Notes: generated from the sequence alone by a model not told the origin. DNA of 64,000 bases from Pseudomonas palleroniana (GCF_003031675.1 NZ_PYWX01000011.1:216717-280716); one strand, 5' to 3'. Counted from the first letter of the stretch, positions 20,245-29,411 are shown. A program made the numbers and translations.

Positions 20245-20997
20245 TCAGACCTCCGGCAAGGTCGAGCCACCATCTACCACCAGGGTCTGCCCGGTGATAT
20301 AGCTGGCCAGATCCGAGGCCAGGAACAGCATGGCCCCGGCAATATCCGCCGCCACACCCAGGCGCCCCAGGGGTACGCGACGGGCGATGCTGTCAGTCAC
20401 CGAAGCGTCGCCCAGATTACCCATCGCCGCAGTGGCGATCATGCCGGGCTCCACGCCATTGACCCGCACGTTCAGCGGTGCCAGCTCCAGCGCAGCATTG
20501 CGGATAAAACCGTTGACCCCGGCCTTGGACGCCGCGTAATGACTCAGCCCCGGGTAGCCGACCCGATTGCCGGTGACGGACGACGTGACCAGCACACAGC
20601 CCCGGCCTTGTGCGCGGAACATCGGCAACGCCGCCTGGGTCAGCCAGAACAGCGCCGACAGGTTGACCGCCAAGGTGCGCTGCAGGAGTGCCGGGGTGAT
20701 GTCTTCCAGGGCGGTCAATGGAAAATACCCGGCGTTGTGCACCACGGTATCCAGCCGGGGCAGCGCCTGGACGCAGCCCCGCACCGCCTCGGCCTCCGCC
20801 AGGTCCACACCCAGCGCTTGGACGTCATAACCCTGCGTGCACAGTGTCGCGGCCACTGCCTGGGCCTGCGCCAGCAGGCGGTCGGCAATCACCACCCGTG
20901 CGCCGCGCCGGGCAAAAGCCTCGACGATGCCACACCCGATGCCTTGGGCGCCGCCGGTAACCAGCACCACTTGCCCGCTGAATTCCAGGTCATTCAT
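20245..20997 (-). CDS. Short-chain dehydrogenase/reductase (second SDR of the amine operon)
   Basis: A 250-residue classical SDR. It shows the cofactor motif TGGAQGIGCG, the NAG motif (VVHNAGYF), catalytic Ser in VTSSVTGNR, and YAASK (Tyr and Lys). The C-terminus VVDGGSTLPEV is typical. It is the last gene of an operon with the amine oxidase, cupin, MoaF and another SDR, overlapping the latter by eight bases. It may oxidise a beta-hydroxyl or alcohol intermediate of an aromatic amine; this is inference. Confidence 0.87.
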   Translation of the reverse strand: MNDLEFSGQVVLVTGGAQGIGCGIVEAFARRGARVVIADRLLAQAQAVAATLCTQGYDVQALGVDLAEAEAVRGCVQALPRLDTVVHNAGYFPLTALEDITPALLQRTLAVNLSALFWLTQAALPMFRAQGRGCVLVTSSVTGNRVGYPGLSHYAASKAGVNGFIRNAALELAPLNVRVNGVEPGMIATAAMGNLGDASVTDSIARRVPLGRLGVAADIAGAMLFLASDLASYITGQTLVVDGGSTLPEV

Positions 20998-21790
20998 GGG
21001 CGCTCTCCAAGTGTGCGAAAGCCAGCGTGGGAACGTCTACGATGCTGGAACCACCGTCGGCCACCACGGTGGCGCCGGTCATGATCGAGGCATCGCTGGA
21101 CGCCAGGAAGCGGCACACCTTGGCGATTTCCTCCGGCTGGGCGGCCCGTCGCAAAGGGACGTCGGTGCATACGCGGGCATAGGCCTGCTGCAAGGTATCG
21201 CCATAAGCGTCCATCAACGCTTGCATCTCCGCATCGGCCATGGGCGTGTGTACCCAGCCCGGGCACACCGCGTTCACCCGCACGCCGTACGGCCCGTAAT
21301 CGCGCGCGAGGGAGCGATTGAGCCCGAGCAACGCATGTTTGGCCGTGGTGTAGCCGCACACTTCAGGCCCTGCGGCCAACGAGGCGATGGAGCCGATCAG
21401 CACGATGTTGCCCGTGCTCGCCTGCAGCAACGGCAAACAGGCGCGGGCACTGTAGAACGCGCTGTCGAGGTTACTGCGCAGGGCGTCTGCCCAAGTGGCG
21501 GGGCGGGTCTGGGTCGCGCTGCCCAGGCCATGGCCACCGGCACAGGCCAGCAGCACGTCGAGGCGCCCGTAATGCTCATGGATCTGCTGGATAAAGCCGT
21601 CCCAGGTGTCCGGGCAGGCGGCGTCGCCCACCAGGATCAGCCCACCGGTTTCGCGTGCCACCTGCTCCAGCGGCTCACGACGCCGGCCGACCAGCACCAG
21701 GCGTGCGCCGTCCTCGGCATACATCCGCGCGCAGGCCGCGCCGATGCCGCTGCCGGCGCCGGTGATCAGCACCGTGCGCGGCTCAGTCAC
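20990..21790 (-). CDS. Short-chain dehydrogenase/reductase (first SDR of the amine operon)
   Basis: A 266-residue classical SDR with TGAGSGIGAA, a CAGG motif in place of NAG (LLACAGGHGLG), Ser in LIGSIASLA and YTTAK (Tyr and Lys). The start is GTG at 21790, with GGA eight bases upstream and an eight-base overlap with the moaF-like gene; longer readings run into that gene out of its frame. Two different SDRs side by side suggest two successive alcohol/ketone steps or two stereospecific ones. Confidence 0.85.
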   Translation of the reverse strand: MTEPRTVLITGAGSGIGAACARMYAEDGARLVLVGRRREPLEQVARETGGLILVGDAACPDTWDGFIQQIHEHYGRLDVLLACAGGHGLGSATQTRPATWADALRSNLDSAFYSARACLPLLQASTGNIVLIGSIASLAAGPEVCGYTTAKHALLGLNRSLARDYGPYGVRVNAVCPGWVHTPMADAEMQALMDAYGDTLQQAYARVCTDVPLRRAAQPEEIAKVCRFLASSDASIMTGATVVADGGSSIVDVPTLAFAHLESAHE

Positions 21791-22604
21791 GGGGGTATTC
21801 CGTGCGGTTGAGGACCTGGCAGTACGAGCTGACCGGGAAGTTCGACAGCGCATCGAACGACGTCCCGGCATAGCCGAAAATCTTGCCGTCGCTGCGGTGC
21901 TGTTGCAGATCAATCAGCACCAGGCCGAGGGTGGGCACGATCTTCTCCTGCCATACAAACAGGTACAACTGCTCGGCGATCTTGTAGTAATGGCAGCGGT
22001 CGGTGTCGCACAGGCCTTGCTCCACGCCTTTGAGGCACTGCCACGCGTAGAAGCGCTCGTTGAGGTAGATGTGCTCATAGACTTCGCTGGGGCTGTAGCG
22101 ATATTGGTTGCGCAGCCCCACCAGCTCGGCGGTAGGTGCGTGCGGGCAATGACCGTCCTGCCAGGGGCGGTCGAGGCTGCCGTGGAGGAAGTCTACCTGC
22201 ACCGAGGTCAGCGGTTTGCCGGCCAGGGCACGATGGTAAAGGCCTTCCTGGGTCTGCTGTGGACTGGGCAGGCTGCCGATCACGGCCGTGAACGACGCTC
22301 CCGCAACATCCAGCACCAGGCTGATCGACCAGCTTTGCCCGGCTTCGTGCTTGATGAAATCCACCAGGTACAGCCCTGGGCGGATCGAGGTGGCGCGGTA
22401 GGGCGCGCTGCCGCTGGAGTGCCCATCGGCGGCATGCCAGGCCAGGCGCTCCGGCTCGAAACGATGCTCGATCTGCCAGCCATTGGCGAAGTGCAGGGTG
22501 AACGTCTGGCCGGCCAGCTCGGCCAGGTTCGGCAGGATAAAGGCGTGCGGGGCGAAACCGTCGGCCAGCGCGCCGACGGTGATCCAATCGGTAGAACTCG
22601 TCAT
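21783..22604 (-). CDS. MoaF-family protein
   Basis: A 273-residue cytoplasmic protein with two halves, each rich in beta-strand patterns, matching the MoaF N- and C-terminal domains (calycin-like). MoaF was named in Klebsiella as part of the monoamine regulon; its biochemical role is unsettled. Recognisable stretches are TFTLHFANGWQIEHRFE, RPGLYLVDFIKH and SEVYEHIYLNERFYAWQCLKG...ADRCHYYKIAEQLYLFVWQEK-like text (here CDTDRCHYYKI). Its place between the cupin and the SDRs in an amine oxidase operon supports a role in amine catabolism, perhaps binding or isomerising an intermediate. Confidence 0.75.
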   Translation of the reverse strand: MTSSTDWITVGALADGFAPHAFILPNLAELAGQTFTLHFANGWQIEHRFEPERLAWHAADGHSSGSAPYRATSIRPGLYLVDFIKHEAGQSWSISLVLDVAGASFTAVIGSLPSPQQTQEGLYHRALAGKPLTSVQVDFLHGSLDRPWQDGHCPHAPTAELVGLRNQYRYSPSEVYEHIYLNERFYAWQCLKGVEQGLCDTDRCHYYKIAEQLYLFVWQEKIVPTLGLVLIDLQQHRSDGKIFGYAGTSFDALSNFPVSSYCQVLNRTEYPRD

Positions 22605-22616
22605 GGCAACGCCTCC

Positions 22617-22982
22617 TTACACGACGGCGAAGTAGTGTTTGACGAAACTCTCGCTGACCACTTCCCACAACACCGGCGTGCCCTTGGTCACGAACCAGCT
22701 GTCTCCGGCCTTGTAGCGCGCCGACTGGCCGGTGGATTCATCGGTCAGGATCACCTCGCCGGTCAGGAGGGTGGCTTGTTCGGCGAACGGGTAGATCATG
22801 CGGAACTTGCCTTGGGTCGTGCCGAAATAAGCGCTGCTGACGGGGTCGGTCGGCGCGCCGAATGTCATCTTGCCGAAGGCGCGTACTTCGCCTTCGAGAA
22901 TCTGCGAGCCGAGGTCGGCCACACTGCCCCAGGCGTCGAGTGCCGATAGCTGGACGTCGTGTTTGAGGGTGGTAAGGGTCAT
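22617..22982 (-). CDS. Small cupin-domain protein
   Basis: A 121-residue single-domain cupin of the EutQ/DUF861-like type. The second cupin half is visible as TLLTGEVILTDESTGQSARYKAGDSWFVTKGTPVLWEV. Canonical metal-binding His residues are mostly missing, so it may be a binding protein rather than a metalloenzyme. It sits 31 bases after the amine oxidase and 12 before the moaF-like gene. Function is unknown. Confidence 0.75.
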   Translation of the reverse strand: MTLTTLKHDVQLSALDAWGSVADLGSQILEGEVRAFGKMTFGAPTDPVSSAYFGTTQGKFRMIYPFAEQATLLTGEVILTDESTGQSARYKAGDSWFVTKGTPVLWEVVSESFVKHYFAVV

Positions 22983-23013
22983 GGCAGTTGCTCCTGATGA
23001 GTAAAAAGGGGGA

Positions 23014-24312
23014 TTAGCGGCGCCCGTTCCAGTAACCGGAAAGTTGGTGCCAGGATTTGCCCGCCGTCAGCAGCAATGGGCGGATAGCGTCCTTGCCGAT
23101 GATGGTGGGGCGATGAATGGAACTGACCAGGTCATAGCGCGCCGAGCCTTCGCTCATGCCTTCGGCCAAAACCTTGCAGATGATGTGGCTGGGCGTTACG
23201 CCAAAGCCTGAGTAGCCCTGCACGAAAAACGCATTGCTGCGCCCCGGCAAGGTGCCGATCTGCGGAAACAGGTTGGGGCTGCACGCCATCGGGCCGCCCC
23301 AGGCCAGGTCGATTTTCACGTCCTTGAGGTAGGGGAAAATCTTCAGCATCAGGTGCCGGTTCCAGGCCTTTAGGTCGCGGGGAATATGTTCCACCAGCGG
23401 GGTGGCGGCGCCGAACAGCAGGCGGTTCTCGTTGGTCACGCGGTAGTAGTCGATCACCGGGCGGATGTCGCTGTAGGCCCCGCGAATCGGGCTGATGCGC
23501 TGGATCAACTCTTCGGGCAACGGCTCGGTCATCATCTGGAACGCGTAGGTGTTGATGGTCGAGCGATGCAGCTCCGGTTCCAGCTTGTTGAGGAAACTGT
23601 CGCAGGCCCACAACAACTTGCTGGCGCGCACCGAACCGCGCCCGGTACGCACGGTGATGCGCTCGCCATAGCGGACTTCCAGCGCCGGGCTGTTCTCGAA
23701 AATCCGTACGCCATGGCCGGCCAGGGCGGTGGCTTCGCCCAGCAGCAGGTTCAGCGAGTGCACATGCCCGCCGCCCATGTGCAGCAGGGCGCTCGTGTAG
23801 GCGGTGGAGCCGATGATCTGTTGCACATCGCTGCCGCCGAGAAAGCGGATCTCGTGCTGGCTGTTGATCGACTTGAAGTCTTTTTCCCAGGCGCGCAGGG
23901 TTTTTTCCTGGCGGGCGTTGAAGCCCATGTAGCCGTAGCCGTGGCAGAAATCCGCATCGATGTTGTACTTGGCGATACGGTTCTTGATGATGTCGGCACC
24001 CAGGTCGCTGATCTCGAACACTTGGCGCAGGCCGTCTTCGCCGACATCCTTTTTGATCTTCTCCAGGTCGTGGCCGATGCCGGCCATGATCTGCCCGCCG
24101 TTGCGGCCAGTGCCGCCGAAGCCCAGGTAGCGGGCCTCCAGCACGACGATGTTGGTGATGCCTTTTTCCGCCAGTTCCAGGGCCGTGTTGATGCCGGAGA
24201 ACCCCCCGCCGATCACCACCACATCGGCGTCGATATCCTGTTCCAGGGTGGGGAAGCTGAGGTTGTATTTCTTGGTCGCGGTGTAATACGTCGGGGTTTC
24301 GATGTTGATCAT
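23014..24312 (-). CDS. FAD-dependent amine oxidase (PuuB-like DAO family)
   Basis: A 432-residue flavoprotein of the D-amino acid oxidase family, close in layout to gamma-glutamylputrescine oxidase. It has the dinucleotide fold VVVIGGGFSGINTALELAEKG (residues about 28-48), the GGTGRNGGQI segment and the C-terminal FAD-contacting GYSGFGVTPSHI. It would oxidise an amine to an aldehyde, substituting for a copper-type TynA. It leads the operon with cupin, moaF-like and two SDR genes. The start at 24312 (MINIETPTYY) matches the family; 24360 is a longer alternative. A FeaR-like box lies 74-89 bases upstream. Confidence 0.82.
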   Translation of the reverse strand: MINIETPTYYTATKKYNLSFPTLEQDIDADVVVIGGGFSGINTALELAEKGITNIVVLEARYLGFGGTGRNGGQIMAGIGHDLEKIKKDVGEDGLRQVFEISDLGADIIKNRIAKYNIDADFCHGYGYMGFNARQEKTLRAWEKDFKSINSQHEIRFLGGSDVQQIIGSTAYTSALLHMGGGHVHSLNLLLGEATALAGHGVRIFENSPALEVRYGERITVRTGRGSVRASKLLWACDSFLNKLEPELHRSTINTYAFQMMTEPLPEELIQRISPIRGAYSDIRPVIDYYRVTNENRLLFGAATPLVEHIPRDLKAWNRHLMLKIFPYLKDVKIDLAWGGPMACSPNLFPQIGTLPGRSNAFFVQGYSGFGVTPSHIICKVLAEGMSEGSARYDLVSSIHRPTIIGKDAIRPLLLTAGKSWHQLSGYWNGRR

Positions 24313-24379
24313 GGCGTAGCCTGAAAAAGTGAAGGAAGGCTCTAAAGCGGATGCCTCCATTAGGGCCCCAGACGGGATG

Positions 24380-24401
24380 GAAGTCTTGACGCTGCGTGCC
24401 C
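24380..24401 (-). promoter_or_regulatory. Candidate FeaR-like operator upstream of the amine oxidase operon
   Basis: GAAGTCTT-N5-TGCGTGCC repeats the element at 16873-16893 with identical spacing. On the minus strand the core is GGGCA-N8-CAA, two bases off the recalled FeaR motif. Its distance to the oxidase start is like that at the other two sites. Confidence 0.5.
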
Positions 24402-24480
24402 AGGCATTTGATTCAGAGCGCCACGGGCGGTGCGATCAACAAGTTATAGCGCGCTCGTCGGCAGGGAATGCTAGAGTTTC

Positions 24481-24494
24481 GTTAAATTATTAAC
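24481..24494. promoter_or_regulatory. HpaR-type palindrome at the hpaR promoter
   Basis: GTTAA-ATTA-TTAAC is a perfect palindrome in its arms, 25 bases before the hpaR start, and fits negative autoregulation by this MarR-type repressor. Confidence 0.65.
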
Positions 24495-24519
24495 TAAATA
24501 CCTCGTGACCCTGATCCCT

Positions 24520-24948
24520 ATGTCCAAACCTCGCCAGTCCCTGACCTTGACCCTGCTGCAAGCCCGCGAAGCAGCAATGAGTTTCTTCCGCCCGTCCTTG
24601 AATGAGCACGGCCTGACCGAACAGCAATGGCGGATCATCCGCATCCTTGAGCAATATGGTGAGCTGGAGATTTACCAGTTGGCGGAACTGGCCTGCATCC
24701 TCAAGCCGAGCATGACCGGCGTGCTGGTGCGCATGGAAGCCGCCGGCATGGTGCACCGGCGCAAAGCCGAGCAGGACCAGCGCCGCGTACTGGTGACGCT
24801 GGCCGACAAGGGCAAAGCGAGTTTCGAGTCCATGAGCCAGTGCATGGAGGCCAACTATCAGCGCTTGCAGGATCAGTTGGGCGAAGAGAAGTTCGAGGCC
24901 CTGTTGGGGCTGCTGGAAGACTTGAAGAACATCAACCTCAAGCGCTGA
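24520..24948 (+). CDS. hpaR: HpaR, MarR-type repressor of homoprotocatechuate genes
   Basis: A 142-residue winged-helix repressor. It matches the HpaR/HpcR family: LTLTLLQAREAAMSFFRPSLNEHGLTEQQWRIIRIL, the recognition region LAELACILKPSMTGVLVRMEAAGMV, and the wing RRKAEQDQRRVLVTLADKG (residue ranges about 10-45, 58-80, 82-100). It would release DNA on binding 4-hydroxyphenylacetate or homoprotocatechuate. ATG 24520 begins the conserved part; GTG 24505 is also in frame. A perfect palindrome shared with the hpaG1/hpaA promoter lies just upstream. Confidence 0.9.
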   Translation: MSKPRQSLTLTLLQAREAAMSFFRPSLNEHGLTEQQWRIIRILEQYGELEIYQLAELACILKPSMTGVLVRMEAAGMVHRRKAEQDQRRVLVTLADKGKASFESMSQCMEANYQRLQDQLGEEKFEALLGLLEDLKNINLKR

Positions 24949-24951
24949 ATC

Positions 24952-25020
24952 ATTGCCCCTCCCACTGAGAAGCAAAATGTGGGAGGGGGCAAGTCGCGTC
25001 GTCGCACCGCCCCTCCCACA
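24952..25020. repeat. REP-like inverted repeats between hpaR and hpaI
   Basis: TTGCCCC-TCCCAC, TGTGGGAGGGGGCAAG and a third CCGCCCCTCCCACA form inverted GGAG-family half-elements in the convergent gap. The first pair can fold into a hairpin and may terminate both genes. Confidence 0.7.
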
Positions 25021-25028
25021 CGGGATTA

Positions 25029-25829
25029 TCAGTACACCCCGCCAAGCGTTGCGACCGCTGGAATGCTTTTGAATTTTCCGGCCAACGCCTGCAACCCGCG
25101 CATCAACACCGTGGTATCCACCCCCACCGCCACAAACGTAGCGCCCAGTTCGATATAGCGTCGCGCCAGGCGTTCATCGGCACTGAGAATCCCCGCCGCC
25201 TTACCTGCCTGCGTGATGCGGACGATGGCGTCTTCGATCGCCGCCTGCACCTCAGGGTGCCCAGGATTGCCCCGATGCCCCATCGATGCGCTCAAGTCCG
25301 CCGGGCCGATAAAGACACCGTCGACTCCGTCGACGGCGGCAATCGCGTCCAGATTGGCCAGGCTCTCGCGGTTTTCGATCTGCACCAACAGGCACATTTG
25401 CTCATCGGCTTTGTCGAGGTAGTCGGGGATGCTGTTCCAGCGTGACGCCCGGGCCAAGGCACTGCCGACCCCGCGAATACCATGAGGCGGGTAGCGCATG
25501 GCGCGTACCAGTTCCCGGGCCTGGGCGGCACTTTCCACCATCGGCACCAGTAACGTCTGGGCGCCGATATCCAGTAGCTGCTTGATCAGCGCGCTGTCAC
25601 CGATCACCGGGCGAATCAACGCCTGGCCAGGGTAGGGCGCCACGGCCTGCAACTGGCCGAGCATGCCCTGCAAGGGGTTGGGCGCGTGTTCGCCGTCGAT
25701 CAACAGCCAGTCGAAACCGGCGTTGGCGGCCAGTTCCGCGCAGTAGGCGTCGGCGAGGCCGAGCCATAGGCCGATCTGTACTTCGCCGTTGAGCAAGCGG
25801 TGTTTGAAGCGGTTGACGGGCATGTCCAT
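25029..25829 (-). CDS. hpaI: HpaI, 4-hydroxy-2-oxoheptane-1,7-dioate aldolase
   Basis: A 266-residue class II (metal-dependent) aldolase of the HpcH/HpaI family. It cleaves 4-hydroxy-2-oxoheptanedioate to pyruvate and succinate semialdehyde, the last step of the homoprotocatechuate pathway. Visible family sites: [42 protein letters not shown], the metal-binding Glu in VQIENRESL and the Asp in [12 protein letters not shown]. The ATG at 25829 has GGAGG six bases upstream. It follows hpaH by 16 bases in the same operon. Confidence 0.93.
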   Translation of the reverse strand: MDMPVNRFKHRLLNGEVQIGLWLGLADAYCAELAANAGFDWLLIDGEHAPNPLQGMLGQLQAVAPYPGQALIRPVIGDSALIKQLLDIGAQTLLVPMVESAAQARELVRAMRYPPHGIRGVGSALARASRWNSIPDYLDKADEQMCLLVQIENRESLANLDAIAAVDGVDGVFIGPADLSASMGHRGNPGHPEVQAAIEDAIVRITQAGKAAGILSADERLARRYIELGATFVAVGVDTTVLMRGLQALAGKFKSIPAVATLGGVY

Positions 25830-25845
25830 GGCAATCCTCCAGGGC

Positions 25846-26649
25846 TCAGACGAAACGGCAGGCAATCGACCCGAGCAGGTCGTAGTCGACATGAAAGGTA
25901 TCGCCAGGGTTGGCCGCCACCGGCCGGGTAAAGGACCCCCCCAGGATGATTTGCCCCGGCAGCAGCGTGACGTCGTACGGCGCCAGTTTGTTGGCCAGCC
26001 ACGCCACCCCCTTGGCCGGGTGGTTGAGCACCGCCGCCGATACGCCGGATTCCTCGATCACGCCATTGCGGTACAGCACCGCCGGCACCTTGCGCAGGTC
26101 GATCTCGGTGGGGCGCACGGCGCGGCCGCCGAGTACCACACCGGCATTCGCGGCGTTGTCGGAAATGGTGTCGAACACCTTGCGGGTCGTGTGGGTGTGG
26201 GGGTCGACCTGCTGGATGCGTGCGTCGATGATCTCCAGGGCCGGGATCACCCACTCGGTGGCGTCGAGTACATCGAACACCGTGCAGTTCGGGCCTTTGA
26301 GGGGCTTGCCGAGGATGAATGCGAGTTCGACCTCCACCCGCGGCACGATGAAGCGTTCGAAGGGAATGTCACTGCCTTCGTCGAAAAACATGTCATCGAG
26401 CAGCACACCGTAGTCGGGCTCGGTGATGTTCGACGAGACCTGCATGGCGCGCGAAGTCAGGCCGATCTTGTGGCCCTTCAAGGTGCGCCCGTCCTTGATC
26501 TTCTGCGCGACCCAGGCGCGCTGGATCGCGTAGGCATCCTCGATCGTGATGCCCGGGTAGTCGAGGGAAAACTGGCGTAGCTGTTCGCGGCTGCGTTCGG
26601 CTTGGTCCAGGCGGTTGGCCGCCTCGAGGATTTGCTGGGAGTCGAGCAT
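25846..26649 (-). CDS. hpaH: HpaH, 2-oxohept-4-ene-1,7-dioate hydratase
   Basis: A 267-residue hydratase of the fumarylacetoacetase-fold/MhpD group. It hydrates 2-oxohept-4-enedioate to the substrate of HpaI. Family features are [12 protein letters not shown], the metal site [13 protein letters not shown] and [13 protein letters not shown], and [17 protein letters not shown] near the end. Length is typical. It lies 11 bases after hpaX. Confidence 0.93.
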   Translation of the reverse strand: MLDSQQILEAANRLDQAERSREQLRQFSLDYPGITIEDAYAIQRAWVAQKIKDGRTLKGHKIGLTSRAMQVSSNITEPDYGVLLDDMFFDEGSDIPFERFIVPRVEVELAFILGKPLKGPNCTVFDVLDATEWVIPALEIIDARIQQVDPHTHTTRKVFDTISDNAANAGVVLGGRAVRPTEIDLRKVPAVLYRNGVIEESGVSAAVLNHPAKGVAWLANKLAPYDVTLLPGQIILGGSFTRPVAANPGDTFHVDYDLLGSIACRFV

Positions 26650-26660
26650 GGCAATGGTCT

Positions 26661-27965
26661 CTAGTGTGGGTTGACGATGGCGGCGTGGGTGCGCAGCACC
26701 AGCAGGCCGCCGAAGGCGATAAACAGGGCGAGTCCATACAGGGCCAGGCTGGCGCTCTGAGTGGCGTCGCGCATCCAGCCGATCAGGTAGGGCGCGAGGA
26801 ACGCGGCGATGCTGCCGAACGAGCTGATCATGGCAATACCGGCCGCCTGGGTGGTGTTGGACAGAAACGCCGGCGGCAACTGCCAGAACATCGGCAGGGC
26901 CGCACTGGCGCCCATGCCGGCCACCACCAACCCACCCATCACCAGTAACGGGTTGCCCGGCGCCAGGCCGGCCACGGCAATGCCGACGGCGGCCATCAGC
27001 AGCGGTATGCACAGGTGCCAGCGGCGCTCGCGATGACGGTCGGAAGACCGCCCGCAGCCGATCATGAAACAGCAGCCGGCCAGATACGGCACGGCACTCA
27101 ACAAGCCGACCTGGCTGTCGCGACCAATACCGGCGCCGTGGATCAGGGTGGGCATCCAGAACGCGAGGGTGTTCACCGCGAGCATCACCGCAAAATACAC
27201 CGCCACCAGCAGCCACACTTGCCGGTCACGCAGGATGCCGCCGAATGAGGTGATGGTCTTGCGCTGTTCTTCGCTGCTGAGTTGGGCACGCAGTTGTTGT
27301 TTTTGCTCGAGCGTCAGCCAGTCCACCGAATCGAAACCCTCCGGCAACCACTTGAGTACCACCAGCCCGAGGAGCACCACCGGCGCGCCTTCGATCAGGA
27401 ACATCCACTGCCAGCCGCGCAGGCTGCCTACGTCGTGGAAATTTTCCAGGATGGCACCGGAAATCGGCCCACCCAGGACTCCGGCCATGGGCACCGCAAT
27501 CGCAAACAGCGCGGTGACCTGAGCGCGACGGCGCGCCGGATACCAGCGGTTGAGAAACACCAGGATGCCCGGGAAAAACCCCGCCTCGGCCACCCCCAGC
27601 AGAAAACGCAGCACATAGAAGCCACGGGCACTCTCGACCCACAACATGCCGGTGGACAAAAGCCCCCACACGATCATCAGGCTGGCGATCCAGCGCCTCG
27701 GGCCAACCCTGTCCAGTGCCATGTTGCTCGGCACGCCGAACAGCGCGTAGGCGATAAAGAACAGCCCGGCGCCGAAGCCATAGACCGTATCGCTGAAGTG
27801 CAGGTCGCTGCTCATCTGCATCTTGGCAAAACCGATGTTGATGCGGTCCAGATGGGCGAACAGGTAACACACCAGCAACAGCGGCATCAGACGCCAGGTG
27901 ACTAAACGATGGGTGCGGTCGTGCTCGGCCAGTACGCGGCCGGCAGTGGAATGGGCTGTGCTCAT
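26661..27965 (-). CDS. hpaX: HpaX, 4-hydroxyphenylacetate permease (MFS)
   Basis: A 434-residue major facilitator of the anion:cation symporter family with twelve predicted helices. It carries [18 protein letters not shown] in helix 1, the loop motif [16 protein letters not shown] and [23 protein letters not shown]. Position inside the hpa operon identifies it as the 4-hydroxyphenylacetate importer. A REPIN of about 97 bp separates it from hpaF, which could weaken read-through. An AATAAAAA Hfq/Crc-like motif lies 11-18 bases upstream of its ATG. Confidence 0.9.
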   Translation of the reverse strand: MSTAHSTAGRVLAEHDRTHRLVTWRLMPLLLVCYLFAHLDRINIGFAKMQMSSDLHFSDTVYGFGAGLFFIAYALFGVPSNMALDRVGPRRWIASLMIVWGLLSTGMLWVESARGFYVLRFLLGVAEAGFFPGILVFLNRWYPARRRAQVTALFAIAVPMAGVLGGPISGAILENFHDVGSLRGWQWMFLIEGAPVVLLGLVVLKWLPEGFDSVDWLTLEQKQQLRAQLSSEEQRKTITSFGGILRDRQVWLLVAVYFAVMLAVNTLAFWMPTLIHGAGIGRDSQVGLLSAVPYLAGCCFMIGCGRSSDRHRERRWHLCIPLLMAAVGIAVAGLAPGNPLLVMGGLVVAGMGASAALPMFWQLPPAFLSNTTQAAGIAMISSFGSIAAFLAPYLIGWMRDATQSASLALYGLALFIAFGGLLVLRTHAAIVNPH

Positions 27966-27984
27966 GATGTTGTACTTTTTATTT

Positions 27985-28081
27985 GTAGGAGCGAGCTTGC
28001 TCGCGAAAAACCTCAACAAAACGCAATGCCCCTGGTTACCCACGGTGCTTGTGGGATCTTCGCGAGCAAGCTCGCTCCTGC
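27985..28081. repeat. REPIN, GTAGGAGCGAG family, inside the hpa operon
   Basis: GTAGGAGCGAGCTTGCTCGC at the left and its reverse complement (GCGAGCAAGCTCGCTCCTGC) at the right flank a 50-base centre. It splits hpaF from hpaX within an otherwise tightly packed operon. Confidence 0.85.
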
Positions 28082-28097
28082 AAGGACTGCGTCCGTT

Positions 28098-28490
28098 TCA
28101 GTTCGCCGGGTTGTTCAGGAACGCATGCACGTTGTTCTGCTTGAAGTTGAGCTGTGGGTGCAGCTCGACCATCTCGAACGACAGCGCCAGCAAGCGCTGC
28201 GCCTGCAGCTCGGCGAAGTGCGCGGTGATCAGCGCAAAGACCGCCTCGGCCATCGCCTGGCGCGTGGCCAAGTCGCGGCCGTGGCCAACCTTGAGCGTCA
28301 TGTGCACAAAGGCGTAGTCGTGCTTGCCATCGGCCATGCGCCAGGTGTCCAGGCGTACACCCCGGCTGCGGATACCGCCAAGGGGAAACACGCCACTGTC
28401 TCCCAGCACGCGATGGACTTTTTCAAACAGGCCGGGCAGGTCGGCCTGTTGTTCGAGGTTGTCGGTGTACTCGGCGATAAAGTGCGGCAT
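28098..28490 (-). CDS. hpaF: HpaF, 5-carboxymethyl-2-hydroxymuconate delta-isomerase
   Basis: A 130-residue tautomerase-fold isomerase. Mature protein starts with the catalytic Pro of MPHFIAEYT, the hallmark of the CHMI family, and continues with GIRSRGVRLDTWRMADG and FVHMTLKVGHGRD. It interconverts 5-carboxymethyl-2-hydroxymuconate isomers between HpaE and the decarboxylase HpaG. It lies 15 bases after hpaD. Confidence 0.93.
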   Translation of the reverse strand: MPHFIAEYTDNLEQQADLPGLFEKVHRVLGDSGVFPLGGIRSRGVRLDTWRMADGKHDYAFVHMTLKVGHGRDLATRQAMAEAVFALITAHFAELQAQRLLALSFEMVELHPQLNFKQNNVHAFLNNPAN

Positions 28491-28505
28491 GGCTTGCTCC
28501 CAGGT

Positions 28506-29363
28506 TTACAGCGGGAAAATCGCGTTGATCTGGCCGGTGCCCGAGCTGCCGAACGGCGGCGTGATGATCTCGGCGGGCTGGGCATATTCCGGTCCGCCCA
28601 GCAGGCCCAGGAGCATGGCGGTGTCGTGCATCTTGCCTTCGCCGAAGCAGTGTTCGGCGTAATCGGGCAACATCGCGCAGAACTCCTTGAAGCGGCCTTG
28701 CTTCCACATTTCCACGACATGCAGGTCCATCTGCTTGTCGAATTCGCGGGTCCAGTTGTGGATATTCGCTTCGGCCTCGCGGTCGTCCGAGAAACGGTGC
28801 GACAGCGAGCCGGAGGCCAGCACCAGGACCTTGCGGTCACTCTTTTCGATGGCTCGGCGCACGGCGGCGCCGAACGTGAAGCTGTCCTCCAGGCGATGCC
28901 AGGCGCACCAGGCGGCGATGGAAATGACCTGGAGTTTTTCAGCCTCCGGCACGTCCATGTGCATGTAGCGCATGGGCACCAGCGTGCCGTATTCCAGTTC
29001 CAGGCTGGGGATGTTATGGGCCATGCTGCGCACACCGGCCAGGTTGGCCTCGGCGGCGATCAGCTCTCCCAGCTCAGGGCAGCCGGGGTAGGCGTAGTCC
29101 ATGTTCTTGATGAAGTGCGGCAGCTCGTTGCTGGTGTAGGTCCCCTGGAACTGTGCGCCGCAGTTGACGTGATACCCACTGTTGACCAGCCAGTGCACGT
29201 CGAATACCACGGCGGTGTCGGCGCCCAATGCTCGAGCGCGACGGCCGATTTCCTTATGGCCGGCAATCGCCGCTTCGCGACAGCCATGATGTTTGCCGGG
29301 CAGTTCCGACAGGTACATCGACGGTACGTGGCAGATTTTCGCTGCCAGAACTACTTCGCCCAT
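28506..29363 (-). CDS. hpaD: HpaD, homoprotocatechuate 2,3-dioxygenase
   Basis: A 285-residue extradiol ring-cleavage enzyme of the LigB class (class III), which opens 3,4-dihydroxyphenylacetate to 5-carboxymethyl-2-hydroxymuconate semialdehyde. Visible are the N-terminal His-containing KICHVPSMYLSELPGKHHG, VVFDVHWLVNSGYHVN and the C-terminal LASGSLSHRF. An AGGAGA ribosome site precedes the ATG, and an A-rich Hfq/Crc motif lies 18-29 bases upstream. It is the ring-opening step of the island. Confidence 0.94.
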   Translation of the reverse strand: MGEVVLAAKICHVPSMYLSELPGKHHGCREAAIAGHKEIGRRARALGADTAVVFDVHWLVNSGYHVNCGAQFQGTYTSNELPHFIKNMDYAYPGCPELGELIAAEANLAGVRSMAHNIPSLELEYGTLVPMRYMHMDVPEAEKLQVISIAAWCAWHRLEDSFTFGAAVRRAIEKSDRKVLVLASGSLSHRFSDDREAEANIHNWTREFDKQMDLHVVEMWKQGRFKEFCAMLPDYAEHCFGEGKMHDTAMLLGLLGGPEYAQPAEIITPPFGSSGTGQINAIFPL

Positions 29364-29380
29364 GATGATTCTCCTGAGTC

Positions 29381-29392
29381 ATTATTCTTGTT
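29381..29392 (-). promoter_or_regulatory. A-rich Hfq/Crc-type motif before hpaD
   Basis: On the minus strand AACAAGAATAAT is four AAN triplets in a row, ending 17 bases before the hpaD start, a strong fit to the Hfq/Crc catabolite motif. Confidence 0.55.
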
Positions 29393-29411
29393 GGAGTGCA
29401 AACGTCGGTGG

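Noticed and set aside
25007..28081. CRISPR-like arrays in repeated intergenic sequence
   Set aside because: The repeats are inverted REP palindromes in ones and twos, not direct repeats with unique spacers, and no cas genes are present.
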